Source: Episyrphus balteatus (Eukaryota > Arthropoda > Insecta > Diptera > Syrphidae). Taken from it: a stretch of 64,000 bases of DNA. This document shows positions 1 through 10,777 of this stretch, piece after piece (position 1 is the first letter of the stretch; each line of letters opens with the position of its first letter). Location of the stretch: assembly GCF_945859705.1 (NCBI RefSeq), contig NC_079135.1, forward strand, positions 106,294,288 through 106,358,287, read 5' to 3'. The position numbers and the translations under genes were made by a program. The notes beneath the pieces are model-generated. The model made no database searches. It saw only the letters and a list, made by a program, of their open reading frames with translations, and was not told where the DNA came from.

Positions 1-900
1 AGGGCTACCTCCGCTGTTTATTGATACTCTTAAAACCCACTTCGACTATGTGCTCAAAGTACTAAAAATGAGCTCCTCAAGGCTGATCTTTAGAGTTTTA
101 AACTATCTGATCACAAACAAACTGAACTTCGTCGGAGCTTGGTTTCAAATTTCGAGTTTCGTGAATGAAACACTGGTACTCAATTTACATGATCATTCAG
201 CATTAAAACAATCTCTCTATCAGTTGGTGACCAAATTAGATGAACAATCTCACCAGAGTTTCATCAACCAGGCCAAATCATCGCAATATAGAGATTTTTA
301 CAGCAACCTGCAGTATGACCTAGGACCTCTTAGTTATTTTAATGATAAGAATCCTACAGAAATGATATCGCTGATACTACGAGCTAGAGGGGAAATCCTT
401 CCTCTTAATTTCATTCCACATAGACCTGATTTGCCTCTCGAGTGCGACATCTGCAACATGCATGCCAGAGAAAACGTGGCACACTTTCTAGGATCATGTC
501 CAATTCTCCAAGAAATGAGACGAAATATTTTTGGAAAAAACCATTTGACATCAGAGGAAGTTATTCAAATTTTAGATGGGGCACATAGTTGGGAAAATTT
601 GTATAAATTTGTTCGTTTGGCTCTAAGTTATAGAAAGAAAATACAAACAGAAAGCTTTTGATCTATCAGTTTTGATTTTTAAAATAAGAAATTCAAAGAA
701 AAAAAAAAAATTGTTCTTAATATTGTAAACTATTATATTCTATTTGAAAAATTAACAAAAAACGGATTGTATAAAATATTATATTATATTCTGTCAATCT
801 GACCGACGGTTATATACCAGGTCGTAATCGACTTGTATTTAAATATTGTATTTATAAATTTATTTTTTTTTTATGCTTCAATAAAGTCTAATCTAATCTT
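1..900 (+). mobile_element. Non-LTR retrotransposon copy A, 3' end (enters from the left edge)
   Basis: This is the 3' part of a LINE whose 5' part lies outside the window. It holds the end of the reverse transcriptase ORF (2-661), then an AT-rich 3' UTR with an AATAAA at 880-885 and a terminal TCTAATCTAATCT at 887-899 instead of a poly(A) tail. Copy B (5797-7485, minus strand) has the same tail type and a related protein, so the two are members of one family or of sister families. The 5' end and the target duplication cannot be seen. A LOA/I/Jockey-group affiliation is my inference from the C-terminal finger and the simple-repeat tail. Confidence 0.85.
2..661 (+). CDS. LINE ORF2 protein, reverse transcriptase C-terminal region (partial)
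   Basis: The frame is open from base 2, the window edge, to the TGA at 659-661, about 219 codons. The first residues (GLPPLF, then THFDYVLKVL) match the equivalent stretch of copy B, so coding starts well upstream of the window and the GTG at 50 is not a real start. The region lies beyond the RT catalytic core. It carries RGEILPLNFIPHRPDLP followed by a CX2CX9HX4C finger (starting CDICN, ending HFLGSC), typical of the C-terminal nucleic-acid-binding region of non-LTR retrotransposon proteins. No stop or frameshift interrupts it, so this copy may be fairly young. Its role in a full element would be binding and reverse transcribing its own RNA in the nucleus. Confidence 0.85.
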   Translation, partial: GLPPLFIDTLKTHFDYVLKVLKMSSSRLIFRVLNYLITNKLNFVGAWFQISSFVNETLVLNLHDHSALKQSLYQLVTKLDEQSHQSFINQAKSSQYRDFYSNLQYDLGPLSYFNDKNPTEMISLILRARGEILPLNFIPHRPDLPLECDICNMHARENVAHFLGSCPILQEMRRNIFGKNHLTSEEVIQILDGAHSWENLYKFVRLALSYRKKIQTESF

Positions 901-3900
901 ATTTGTAATAAACCATTCGATAAACTGCCTTGTAAAGCTTCAGATTTATTTCTCCTAGAAACAAAAGAATACTATTTTCTTATAGTTTTTCATGTGCTGA
1001 GTTAGAATCCGAATTCAAAAAAAATTCTATCACGTCAGGATTTTAAGATATTCGCATTAAAGTAGCACAAAATCAAGTTTTTTATTAGAAAATCTCAAAA
1101 AAAATATTATATCTCAAAACGGTAATTTTTTGAGTTCTGATTCAAAATCAGCACACTAAAGTCCATTAAAAAAGTATACTTTTGTTCTAAGGAGAAAGAT
1201 ATATTAATTTTTAGAGATCAGTTTCTTTATGGTAAGATATGCCAAACCTACTAAACTTACTTAAATTAAGATATCTCGGAGAAGAAAAGAGATATTGGAA
1301 AGATTGAAACTGAATTTGAAAGAAAAAAGTAAGTTTTTTCATAAAACGTAACAATTTAAATTGAAAAAGTTGACATTATGCCAAAATATTTCTTCGAAAA
1401 CAGCAAAAAAAAATGGGTGTTTGAGATTTTCTAACGGGAATATCTAAAAAACGTGACGTGCTAGGTCAATTCTGACTGGATTCGGAATCAGCATACAAAA
1501 TCCTTTAGAAAAGTATAGTTTTATTTAAAGGAGGATTTCCTTGCAGACCAGTGTTTTCAACGGGGACCTTAAATATAATGGAGCGATTTAATTACTTTTA
1601 AATTTTGTCTGAGTTTTAATAATTTTTTTTTTTTAAGAAAAAGTTTTAAAAGTTGCTCAGCATCAGCATGTCAAATATTTTTATGTGAGAACTATAAAAA
1701 ATATTTTTCAATTAATTCAATAAAAACCTACTAAAAAAAATGTGTTAAAATTATAAGAATATCCTTTAAATGCTTTTTATAAATACGAAATTGGTATTTC
1801 TTTAACAAGAAAAGAAAACATAAAATGAAAGTTTTAAAAAAGTTCATAATTTAATTTAATTTAATCCAAAAATGATTTTCTTGAAGATTTTTCATAGTTT
1901 TAATATAAAATAATATAAAATGTTCGTTAAAATCGTTTTATTTGTGTATCTACTCAAATCCAGAAAGCGGTAGGTAAAGTTAATAGAAATTCAAATTATT
2001 TTTTTGTTGTACCTACTTCAAGGAACTTTTGGTACAGTTTTTGAAAAAAAAAAACTTTTCAGTTTGATCAGATTGCAAAATAAGTTACCGTAAATTTCGG
2101 GTCTAAATATTTAAATTTTCGCTCTAGGGATTTACCAAAATCACTTTCCTAACAGGAAATAAAGAAAGATAAACAGACAAAGACAGACAAAATTGCTAAA
2201 CTAACATTGTATGTACCTAATTTCATATTTGATTGTTATCTCGAGTTCGAATTTTTTAAACTTTGTTCAAAGATTTCAAATTTATCTTAATTTTATTATA
2301 TAAAAGATGACCGTTTAGATAAAAACTTTTAGCTACTTATTAAATTTTTGATACCAACATTTTTCAAAAAAAAAAAAATGAAATATGAAAAATTGAGGGC
2401 TAATAGAACAATGCCGCCGAAAAATGTTTTTTTTTTTATATATATATTTTATTATACTATTCAATAGGCCTCCATTAATACATCATTGTTCATACATTAA
2501 CTTTTTTTGACCACCTCTAGAAATTTATTTGTTATGTTACTGACGTTTTCAAGTTACCTTACAATCTCAGCTAGGTGAGGTCACATCGAAGTTTCAAATT
2601 CAATGCAGCACAGTGTTAGTGTTAATATTTATTAAGACGCAATGGAAATTAGATGCAGGTTATGTATAGGTAAAACTTGTTCATTATCAACGTTCACAAT
2701 TATTGTAAGTGAACCCAGGTATCAACCCAGTATAACCAAAAATCGTTGTTTATAATCTTCATAATTGTTTTAATTTTCAAAAATTTCATGGTAATATGAT
2801 TCAAAAAATCATTTCTAATAATATAACGCAGTGTGTGGTCATAACTCAAACATTTGGTCAAACCAAATCCGCATTTATTTCATCGAACCGCATAATGCAA
2901 GGGCGCAATCTGTTACGAAAAGAATCTTCATCATCATCATAATTATTATAATCGTTATTATTTCATCTTTCGGCATTCTTTTGTAAACACAAAATTAAAA
3001 AAAAAAACTAAGAAAATGTCCATCCCTTTTAAAGGATAAAGACAATTCTATATTTTATTACCGAAACAATCATCAGAACCTTTTACTGCGACACATAACC
3101 GAAAAATTATCTTTGTTGGTCCTTTGTTATGTTGTCATCAAGTTATTCCCCTTGACCTCTAGCATCTTCAAAAAAAAAAACACCATCACCAATTAAAATT
3201 ATTACTATTATCGATAGATATCCTTCCTTTCAGAGTCACAATCGCGATATGAATCTTCTCACTTCACCACACACAAGAAAACAAAAAAAAAAAAAAACAT
3301 AACTTTACCAAAAAGGGATCCTTTTTTGTTCTTATCTCGGTGGTGTGTTGAAAACAACACAACTTTTGAAAGGGTCTTCTATGTATATTCCCATATTAGG
3401 TAGATCCTTATCGATGCATGGCTAATAATTTAACAGGTAACCCACATTGTTACCCAAAAGATGTCAAAATGTCCTTTGACATAGGTTTCGGAAAAAAAAG
3501 AAGAAAAATTGGTCCATTTTCAGATTTTTTTTTTTTTTATTTGTGTTAATAATAATTTGTATTCTCTTTTGGTTTTATGTCGTTGAGATGCCGATTCAGG
3601 ATAATCCTTTAGCGCATGGCGCTAAATCTTCAAAAGGACATACATTCTACTGATGGGATTGAAATGTCATCCACAATAGAGATTTACATCTCGGACATAA
3701 GAAGTGAAACATTGGAATAATAAAAGAAGGACAATGGATGTAATTGGCCAGGATCAAATGCATACGAGAAAAATGCAAACTGTCCTTTTTTTTTGAGAAA
3801 AAGGATGATCCTGGACATGAGCCACTTGAACGAAACAAGATTAAGCTTTGTTCGAAATTGTTCGTTTTGTTTGTCGCTTTTGTACTTCGATTTCCTGTAA

Positions 3901-4463
3901 AAGGATTATTTTTTAAAGTATAGCATGTGTGTATCTGGTATTGTATATAAATAATGATAATGAAAAATTGAATATGAGTACATTGTTACAAGAAGAATTG
4001 GTACTCAAGATTATATAGGATTTTTATTATTTGAAATATGAAAAAGGCTAACAATATTTTTGCACTTAAAAATTTAGTAGAGAAGATGACAATTGTGTTT
4101 TTGTTTCCATTCTTCATACAGGGATTTCCTTTCAGAGATATTATACTTAATGGCGCCAGTGCTCCGGATTTGTCTGGGATTTTTGTTTTTTTTTTTTCAA
4201 CTAGAACCTTGAAAATTATCCTTAGCATTGTTAAAAACCATAGTACATTTTTTTATGTTTAAAAAACTGATGCAAATGCAAAGGCTCAATGCAATGTCAT
4301 CAGTCTGCTTTCTTTTGCTTTTTTACTATCAGAAGCTTAGGAACTTTTTATTTCAGTTGATTAGATGCGAGTTTCTTAAACTAATATAAAAATATCGCTG
4401 GCTGAAAATTATAGGGTTTATATGTCTGCAGGGGTTTCCATAAAACATGCAACCCAATAATTC
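901..4463. other. Gene-free AT-rich stretch with three copies of a short dispersed module
   Basis: No credible gene was found. A module with the words 'cagcaca/cagcata', 'tcc.tta.aaaagtata' and a following run of T occurs reversed at about 945-1015 and forward at about 1130-1205 and 1475-1540; a fourth copy sits inside the foldback spacer at about 5150-5220. The rest is AT-rich sequence with homopolymers, a short TA run near 2437 and a CAT run near 2928. Confidence 0.5.
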
Positions 4464-5756
4464 CACTGTGATAGTTCGATTTTGCAACAGAGCGGAGACA
4501 CATCGATTCTAGTTAATTCGAGTGTGCTGAATTCAGTGGTGTCAACCGTTTTAAAAATTTGGCTCAGGTTTTCGAGATATTTCGAAAATAAAATCTTAGG
4601 TCGGGACTATTAAAATACTGATAATTTCGAATAATTAAGTTTTATTAAGCAGATTTTAGTTTAGAGAAAATCTACTCCTGTATATAGCTATATGTTTAAC
4701 ACTATTCCAACCTAAATTGTTATGTTTCGGTCGCTTACAAAGCATTTTTTCAACAAAAACTTCACTTTTTCATGTTTTTTTTTATTTTTTTTGACTTTCA
4801 AAGCCTTTAACATGGATGCAATTTGAGTTTAACATTGATTCGGTATATTTTTTTATTATTGGCATAGCATATAGTTCCAATAATATACTGCAAATATCAA
4901 ATAGTTCAGTAGTGAAAATCAGCCTACTAAAGCTACGGAAATGTATCAAAACTTGAACTTAAGATTAAGTTAAGATAGTTTTTGGATTGTTAGCTTAAGC
5001 TCAGATAATAAATAAATTAAACAGTTTTTGGAAGAAAAAAAAAAACGTTCTTATATACTTACATCATGCCGTGATAAAAGCAGTCAAAATAACGTTTTTT
5101 GCCTTTTATAACTGTAATATTAAAAAAAAGGCAGCCAAATAAATATTTATGGCTTCGGATTGGATTTCAGCACCCCTTTCATATTCAGAAAAGTATATTT
5201 TGGTTCTTGTGGCAAAAAAAAGTTTAATTTTGCTTACCAGTGTTATTTAATACATTTCCATAGCTTAATAGGCTGATTTTCTTTTTCACTAGTGAACTTT
5301 TTCAGGTTTGCAGTATTTTATTCATTTTTGGAATTGTATGCTATTTAATAATATAAAATATCCCGAATCAATGTTAAACTCAAATTGCATCCATATTAAA
5401 GGCTTTGAAATTTAAAAAAATATAAAAAACATGAAAATGAAAAAGTGAAGTTTTTGTTTAAAAAATGCTTTGTAAGCGACCGAAACATAACAATCTAGGT
5501 TGGAATAGTGTTAAACATATAGCTATATACAGGAATAGCTTTTCTCTAAACTAAAAGCTGCTTAAAAAAAACTTAATTATTCGAAATTATCAGTATTTTA
5601 ATAGTCCCGACCTAAGATTTTATTTTCGAAATATCTCGAAAACCTGAGCCAAATTTTTAAAACGGTTGCCACCACTGAATTCAGCACACTCGAATTAACT
5701 AGAATCGATGTGTCTCCGCTCTGTTGCAAAAAAAAGTTCTAAAAACTATCACAGTG
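4464..5756. mobile_element. Foldback DNA transposon 1, CACTG-ended, about 1.3 kb
   Basis: The two ends are long inverted repeats: left arm about 4464-4935, right arm about 5262-5756, similar over most of their length by eye. The tips read CACTGTGATAGTT and its complement. TTC flanks both sides (4461-4463 and 5757-5759), a possible 3-bp target duplication. CACTG tips with 3-bp duplications are characteristic of the CACTA/EnSpm (CMC) superfamily, so a non-autonomous CMC element is the best guess. No transposase is present. A subterminal block matching AATTCGAGTRTGCTGAA is shared with the element at 39257-40579. The spacer holds a copy of the module seen at 1130 and 1475. Confidence 0.85.
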
Positions 5757-5796
5757 TTCTCATCCAGCGATATACCTAAGTAAAAAACCATAAGTA

Positions 5797-7485
5797 GATT
5801 AGATTAGATTAGAAAATAGATTTTATTTCAATCATAAGTAAATTTTTGAATTCGGTTTACAAATCTTTAAAGACATGGCAAAAGCCGTCTGCCAGATATA
5901 CAAGTTTATGATTTCAATAATAAAAATTAATAAATAGGTGCACTAGGTTTGCAATACCTACATTTTTTCATTTGGTTAAACATTTAATTAAAACGCTTCT
6001 CTTAAGATTTGGTTTCTATATCTTAATGCTGATTTCACAAAGTTATAAAGAGCAGTCCAATCACGTCCGTTCAGTATATTAATAACTTCATCCTCTTCGT
6101 AACTAGCTTTTCCCAAGTGTAGTTTTCTTAATTCTTTAAGTATGGGACAGGCGCCTATAAAGTGCATGATGTCTTCACGGGTTTTCAAGTTACACAAGGA
6201 GCATGTGCTAGGCAAATCCGGCCGGTGGGGTATGTAGTTTAATGGCAGTAACTCTCCTCTCACCTTAAATATGGTTGAGATTTTTTCTGCATCGACATTG
6301 TTTCCAAAATAGCTAATCGTGCTTAGATCGTGTTCCAGTTTCGAATAGTACCTTCGATAAATTAATGATTGAGCTTCTTCAATAAAGGCTTTATGTAGTT
6401 TTTCATCAAGATTCTGGAGTATATTGTAAAGTTCAACTTTCGTTTCCTGTATGTTTAATCCCGATAAATTTAATGGACGTCCCGTCCTCTCAGCCAGCTC
6501 GTTCCATTTCTGAAAGCATGATGCTTTTTTTGCGATGGCGTGCATAGCAACTATTTTAGGAAGTCTTGCTTCGTGCATGTTTAATACTTTAAGGACGTAA
6601 TCAAAATGGAGTTTCAGTGTTGTGATGAACAATGGTGGGAGTCCAGTTTCAATGTGTAGCATGTATGTGGGGGTCGTCCGGGGAAGGTGCAGTACTCTTT
6701 TAAGAAAGAACCTGAGAAGCTGTTCTACACTCTCATATTGTAAATATCCCCAAACTTGCGTTGCATAAAACATAACTGATCTCGGTTTTGCCTCAAAGAT
6801 TTGATATTTGACTCGAAGTCCTATGCTTTTATTTTTCATACAAGTCAACCAGGTTGTGTTTATGGCAATTTTTGCACTTTTCAGTTTTTTTAGCAAGTGA
6901 GTTTTAATACTATTTTGTGGTGTTAGTATTACTTCCAGGTATTTGTAACTATCAACTACTTCCACTGCTTCCCTCTCCAATTTCCAGATATAGTTTCTAC
7001 TTCGCTGTCTCTTGCCTCTACCAAAAATCATTATTTGGGATTTTCCTCTGTTTACTGTAAGGTTCCACAGTTTACAAAATTCTTCGAGCTTAGTTATCAT
7101 CATCTGGAGTTTTATCGGCGTGTCTGCTAACAGTACTATATCATCAGTACGACCTACATCAATCCCTCCATTAAGATAAGAAACAATATCATTAATAAAA
7201 AGGGCGAAAAGAAGTGTACTCAGGATGCATCCTTGTCTCAAACCTGATGGTGTTGCGAAACTTTCAGACATATTGACTCCATCCCATACCTTCGCTGAAC
7301 AGTTTTTGTATATTTTTCTTAATGTCCTCAACATTTTAAATGGTAGACCCAGAGCAGAAAGTTTATAGAACATTAAATCTCGATCTACAGTGTCAAATGC
7401 GGATTTGAAATCAACTAAGTAGGCATATCTATTTATTTTTGCCTTCCTCACGGTAAATGTCTACAATAATGCTAAGTGTATAAAT
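5797..7485 (-). mobile_element. Non-LTR retrotransposon copy B, 5'-truncated
   Basis: The boundaries are fixed by an 11-bp direct duplication, AACCATAAGTA, at 5786-5796 and 7486-7496. Read on the minus strand, the insertion starts inside the RT domain (5' truncation, typical of target-primed reverse transcription) and ends, after an AATAAA-containing 3' UTR, in a TCTAATCTAATC-type tail (complement of 5797-5811). It landed about 30 bp outside the right end of foldback element 1. Confidence 0.92.
5988..7451 (-). pseudogene. LINE reverse transcriptase, 5'-truncated and catalytically broken
   Basis: An open frame of 487 codons covers the RT domain from motif A to the C-terminus. Residue numbers count from a GTG that is only the first in-frame start-like codon, not a natural start; the true N-terminus is missing. 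Visible motifs are VDFKSAFD (13-20, motif A), GLRQGC followed by LFALFIND (70-88, motif B), VNRGKSQIMIF (133-143) and a C-terminal CX2CX9HX4C finger (Cys417, Cys420, His430, Cys435). The catalytic [YF]ADD box reads RTDD at 101-104, and the sequence before it looks a few residues too short, which suggests a small in-frame deletion removing the YA. Polymerase activity is therefore unlikely. An in-frame TAG lies just upstream of 7451. Confidence 0.9.
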
Positions 7486-7496
7486 AACCATAAGTA

Positions 7497-8254
7497 TACA
7501 AAAACCTTTTCGTCCTTTTTTCAAAATTATAATTTTTGAAGTTGTTTTAAGTTGCAAAAGTAAATCTTAAGAATCTTAAAAAGAAATCGTTTTCAAAGTT
7601 CAATATTTCATAAGTTAGAGGCAAAAAAAAATAAAATTCTATAGTCTCCTTTTGCAGTTTTTTTTTTTAATTTTTTTATATTTGTTTCAACTTAAACAAA
7701 AAAAGTATTTTAAATAATTATTCCAAAAAGTTGAGGTCGTAAATTTTGTATTTCTGTATTTGAAGTTCTGTATTTTCATTTTCCTACGTTCTTCTATCCG
7801 AAAAACAAAAATGTCAAATTTGTTCCAAATGCAATTAATTTAAACGAAAAAATAATTTTTGTACACTTTTAACCCATATTTGCCCCTCCCCCCAAGTTTT
7901 AAAAATAGATACATAATGAGCATAGGTATAATTTTCAATTGAATTAAAATCTTATCTACTTCAGGCATAAAGTTCCTAAAATTGCACAAAAAATAAAAAA
8001 ATCTATTTAAAAAAACAAAAATTTGTAAAAATTTAAAATAAATTTTATATACTCTATGGTAACTGTAGCAAACTTGTATAGTAAACACATAAGAAGCGTT
8101 AGTGATGGTTTGAGTCCTTTGTGCGTCATTGTTGGGTCTGATAGAATTTATACGGTTTTGGAGGTATAAAGAAACACCTCACTCCAATCCTCAAACTTCT
8201 GCCCATTTTTAAATTTTTACAATGCACAAAAAGTATAAAAATAATTTATTGAAA
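7497..8254. other. Gene-free AT-rich stretch
   Basis: No open frame with recognisable protein features and no paired inverted repeats were seen. It is AT-rich with homopolymer runs and a small C-rich patch at about 7881-7893. Confidence 0.4.
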
Positions 8255-8935
8255 ACAAGAAAGAAAAAAAGATAAAAATAAAAAACGATGAAAATTGGTT
8301 AAAACAGGTAAAAAAAACGTGTTTTTTTTTTAAACTTGTTTCTTACGTTATTCAGTCAAAACTCACTAAATGATTCAAATTTTTTGCACATGTATGCATA
8401 AGGCAAAAACCTACATATCCTATAAGTTTGAGTTTTTTAAACGCTCCAAAAAAAGCTAAAAATCAAAAACTATCGAAAAATACCCCTAAAAAACAAGGTG
8501 TTTTTCAAAAATTCATATTTCGAAACACAGAGTGTTGGAAAAAAAATCCGTATTAGACGCCTAATTTTTTTCCCTCATCATTCACCTGGCACCTTTAGAA
8601 TTGTCAAAAAAAATTTTCCCTACCCAAAATCATCGTTTTGTCATAGCCCCAACACGTGTACAACGTTTAAACAAAACGTTATAGCTTAGTTTCAAATTTT
8701 TTTAGAATTTTTTCTTAAATGCAGTTATTCTTAAATTAATCTCATCTATCTATAGCAAGAAAAATCAATTCTCTACAATTTCGCGTTTAGATTTTAGCCC
8801 AAATTTCATCTTTTCGTTTTACCCCTGTTTACCCTATTAAATGACGGAATGACGTAAGATTTAGGTTATTATCTTTCAAATAAGCTATGGAAGATTTTTG
8901 TATCTCTAATAGTTTATTTTTAATTTTGAATTAAA
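8255..8935 (-). repeat. Inverted partial copy of the pogo-like element
   Basis: This stretch is the reverse complement, with scattered differences, of about 13350-14045 inside the pogo-like element at 13308-14858. Matching landmarks include 'catagccccaacacgtgtac' here against its complement near 13650. It lacks both terminal inverted repeats, so it is an internal fragment of a second copy in the opposite orientation. Confidence 0.85.
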
Positions 8936-10777
8936 ATTTTTTGCCGCATTGCGAAAGTGCGAGAGTGTAACGTTAGAAAATGGCGTCACTTTTTTGTGGT
9001 GGCTGCCATGGTTCATCGATTTATAAGAGGTTATCACTTCAAAAATGTTAGCTCACTGCACGTAGAAAAAAAGACAAAAGTTGTCGAGTTGCTGAAAGAA
9101 TTTTATTTCAATATTTAAATGGTTATTAACAAATTTAAATAAATTTTTGTTTATTTTTACTTTTTCAAAAATCGCTTTCTCAATTCACTTACGGAAAATT
9201 AAATAAGAACTACAATGCAAAATAGTTGTAATCTTAAAGCAAACTAACAACTAAAAAAATCTCCTTCCTGAAATAATGGAACCTCATAAGTAAATTTATA
9301 CCTATGTAAGCTCAAAAGTGACACGCAATGTTTTTTATATTTTGTTTGAGTACTGACAATAAATTCCCCTCCCAATCAATGTTTCCACAAACCAAAATTT
9401 CCAATTCAAATGAGATTATAAATTCAGGTTTATTCTACCATCACATCTAAACCAACTTTAGTCTTCAAAGATGACTGATGTCTTGAGTGTCAACGATTCT
9501 TATCAAGACATCATTATTGCAACCAATTTGCATTACCACGCAGTAAAAACAACAATTTTACTATTAAAACGCATGTTAGCTGGTTGAAAAAGTGCGCATC
9601 ATCAACTTTACCTTATGCGAGGATAAAAGCCAACTACGTTCACGTCATTTCACTTCATAATCAAATTACCATGACCAAGAGCGCTTAGATGCGACGAATA
9701 GGTAGGAGTCAAAGCAAAAAAAAGATTGCGACAGTTCGTGCTAAAGGGCGATTAAGACGTCAAAATCAAGTTTTTTCGTTGTACTGCGAAACAGTGGAAT
9801 AGTGCAAATTTGCATTCTTCTTTGGTGGTGAATACACATCAAACTCAAAAACATTGATATCTTTATTTCCATCAGGGGGTGCATTCTAAATTGTTCATTT
9901 CTGCTTCTTCATGAAAAAATTGTTCCCAAACCCAAACACCCTTTGACAGTTGCAACACACGCACCTATTTCCTTTTAAACTCATCTAATTCCGTTATCTT
10001 TTTTTATGAATGAACTTCTAAGACCTAAACCAAACATAAAATACTGATCACCGATCGTAAAATTTCTTCTAAACGAATTATTGTCTTGTGTCCCTTTGCT
10101 ACCGTTAGAAGTTCTTTTTTTAAACAATTTAATTCCTGGAGTTGCGATAAAACTCATTTCTATTGAAATATAATGAAGAAGGTCCCATCCTTTGAGCGAT
10201 AAAGAATCGTGTCGTCTAAATGGTTTGTGTGTGTGTCATTAATTTTCTGTACAATTCCAAATAAAAGAAACAAAAAATCAATTTGGTTAATGAAAACAAA
10301 CAAAACGACGAGAAAAATTCATTTACTACAAACAACACCGATGAATACATTGTACCAAAACCAACGTAAGTGTACAGTGGGTAAAATTATCTAATAAATT
10401 GGATAAAAGTTGAAAATTGGAATTTAAAGAATGGAAACACAATTTTTTTTCAATTTTTTCCGGTTTTGTATTGATTTTGTCCCACTGTATGATGGGGGGA
10501 CGAAAGAAGCAGATACACGACACGCGCAGCACTACCAGCCGCTGCCGCATCTCAACGACTTCGACTTCCAACGACGAGATATCCAGAAATTCAATTTTAA
10601 TTGCACTTTAAGAGAATTTAATTACGCACATCCAGAGATAAGCTAATTTCGGTTGCTAAGTGGACTTGGATTAGAGAAGCTGGCTGTTTGGGTTGAGAAA
10701 GCATCAATATGGGTGAATTAAATTCGAGTTTTTGTAAGGCATTTTTGTAAGCGGTCAGTGATGGTGGCAGTTGGGAT
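8936..10777. other. Gene-free stretch, probably host sequence
   Basis: No gene could be supported. It is AT-rich and mostly non-repetitive as far as I can see within this window. Short open frames on both strands near 10209-10646 overlap one another and show no protein-like character. Confidence 0.4.
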
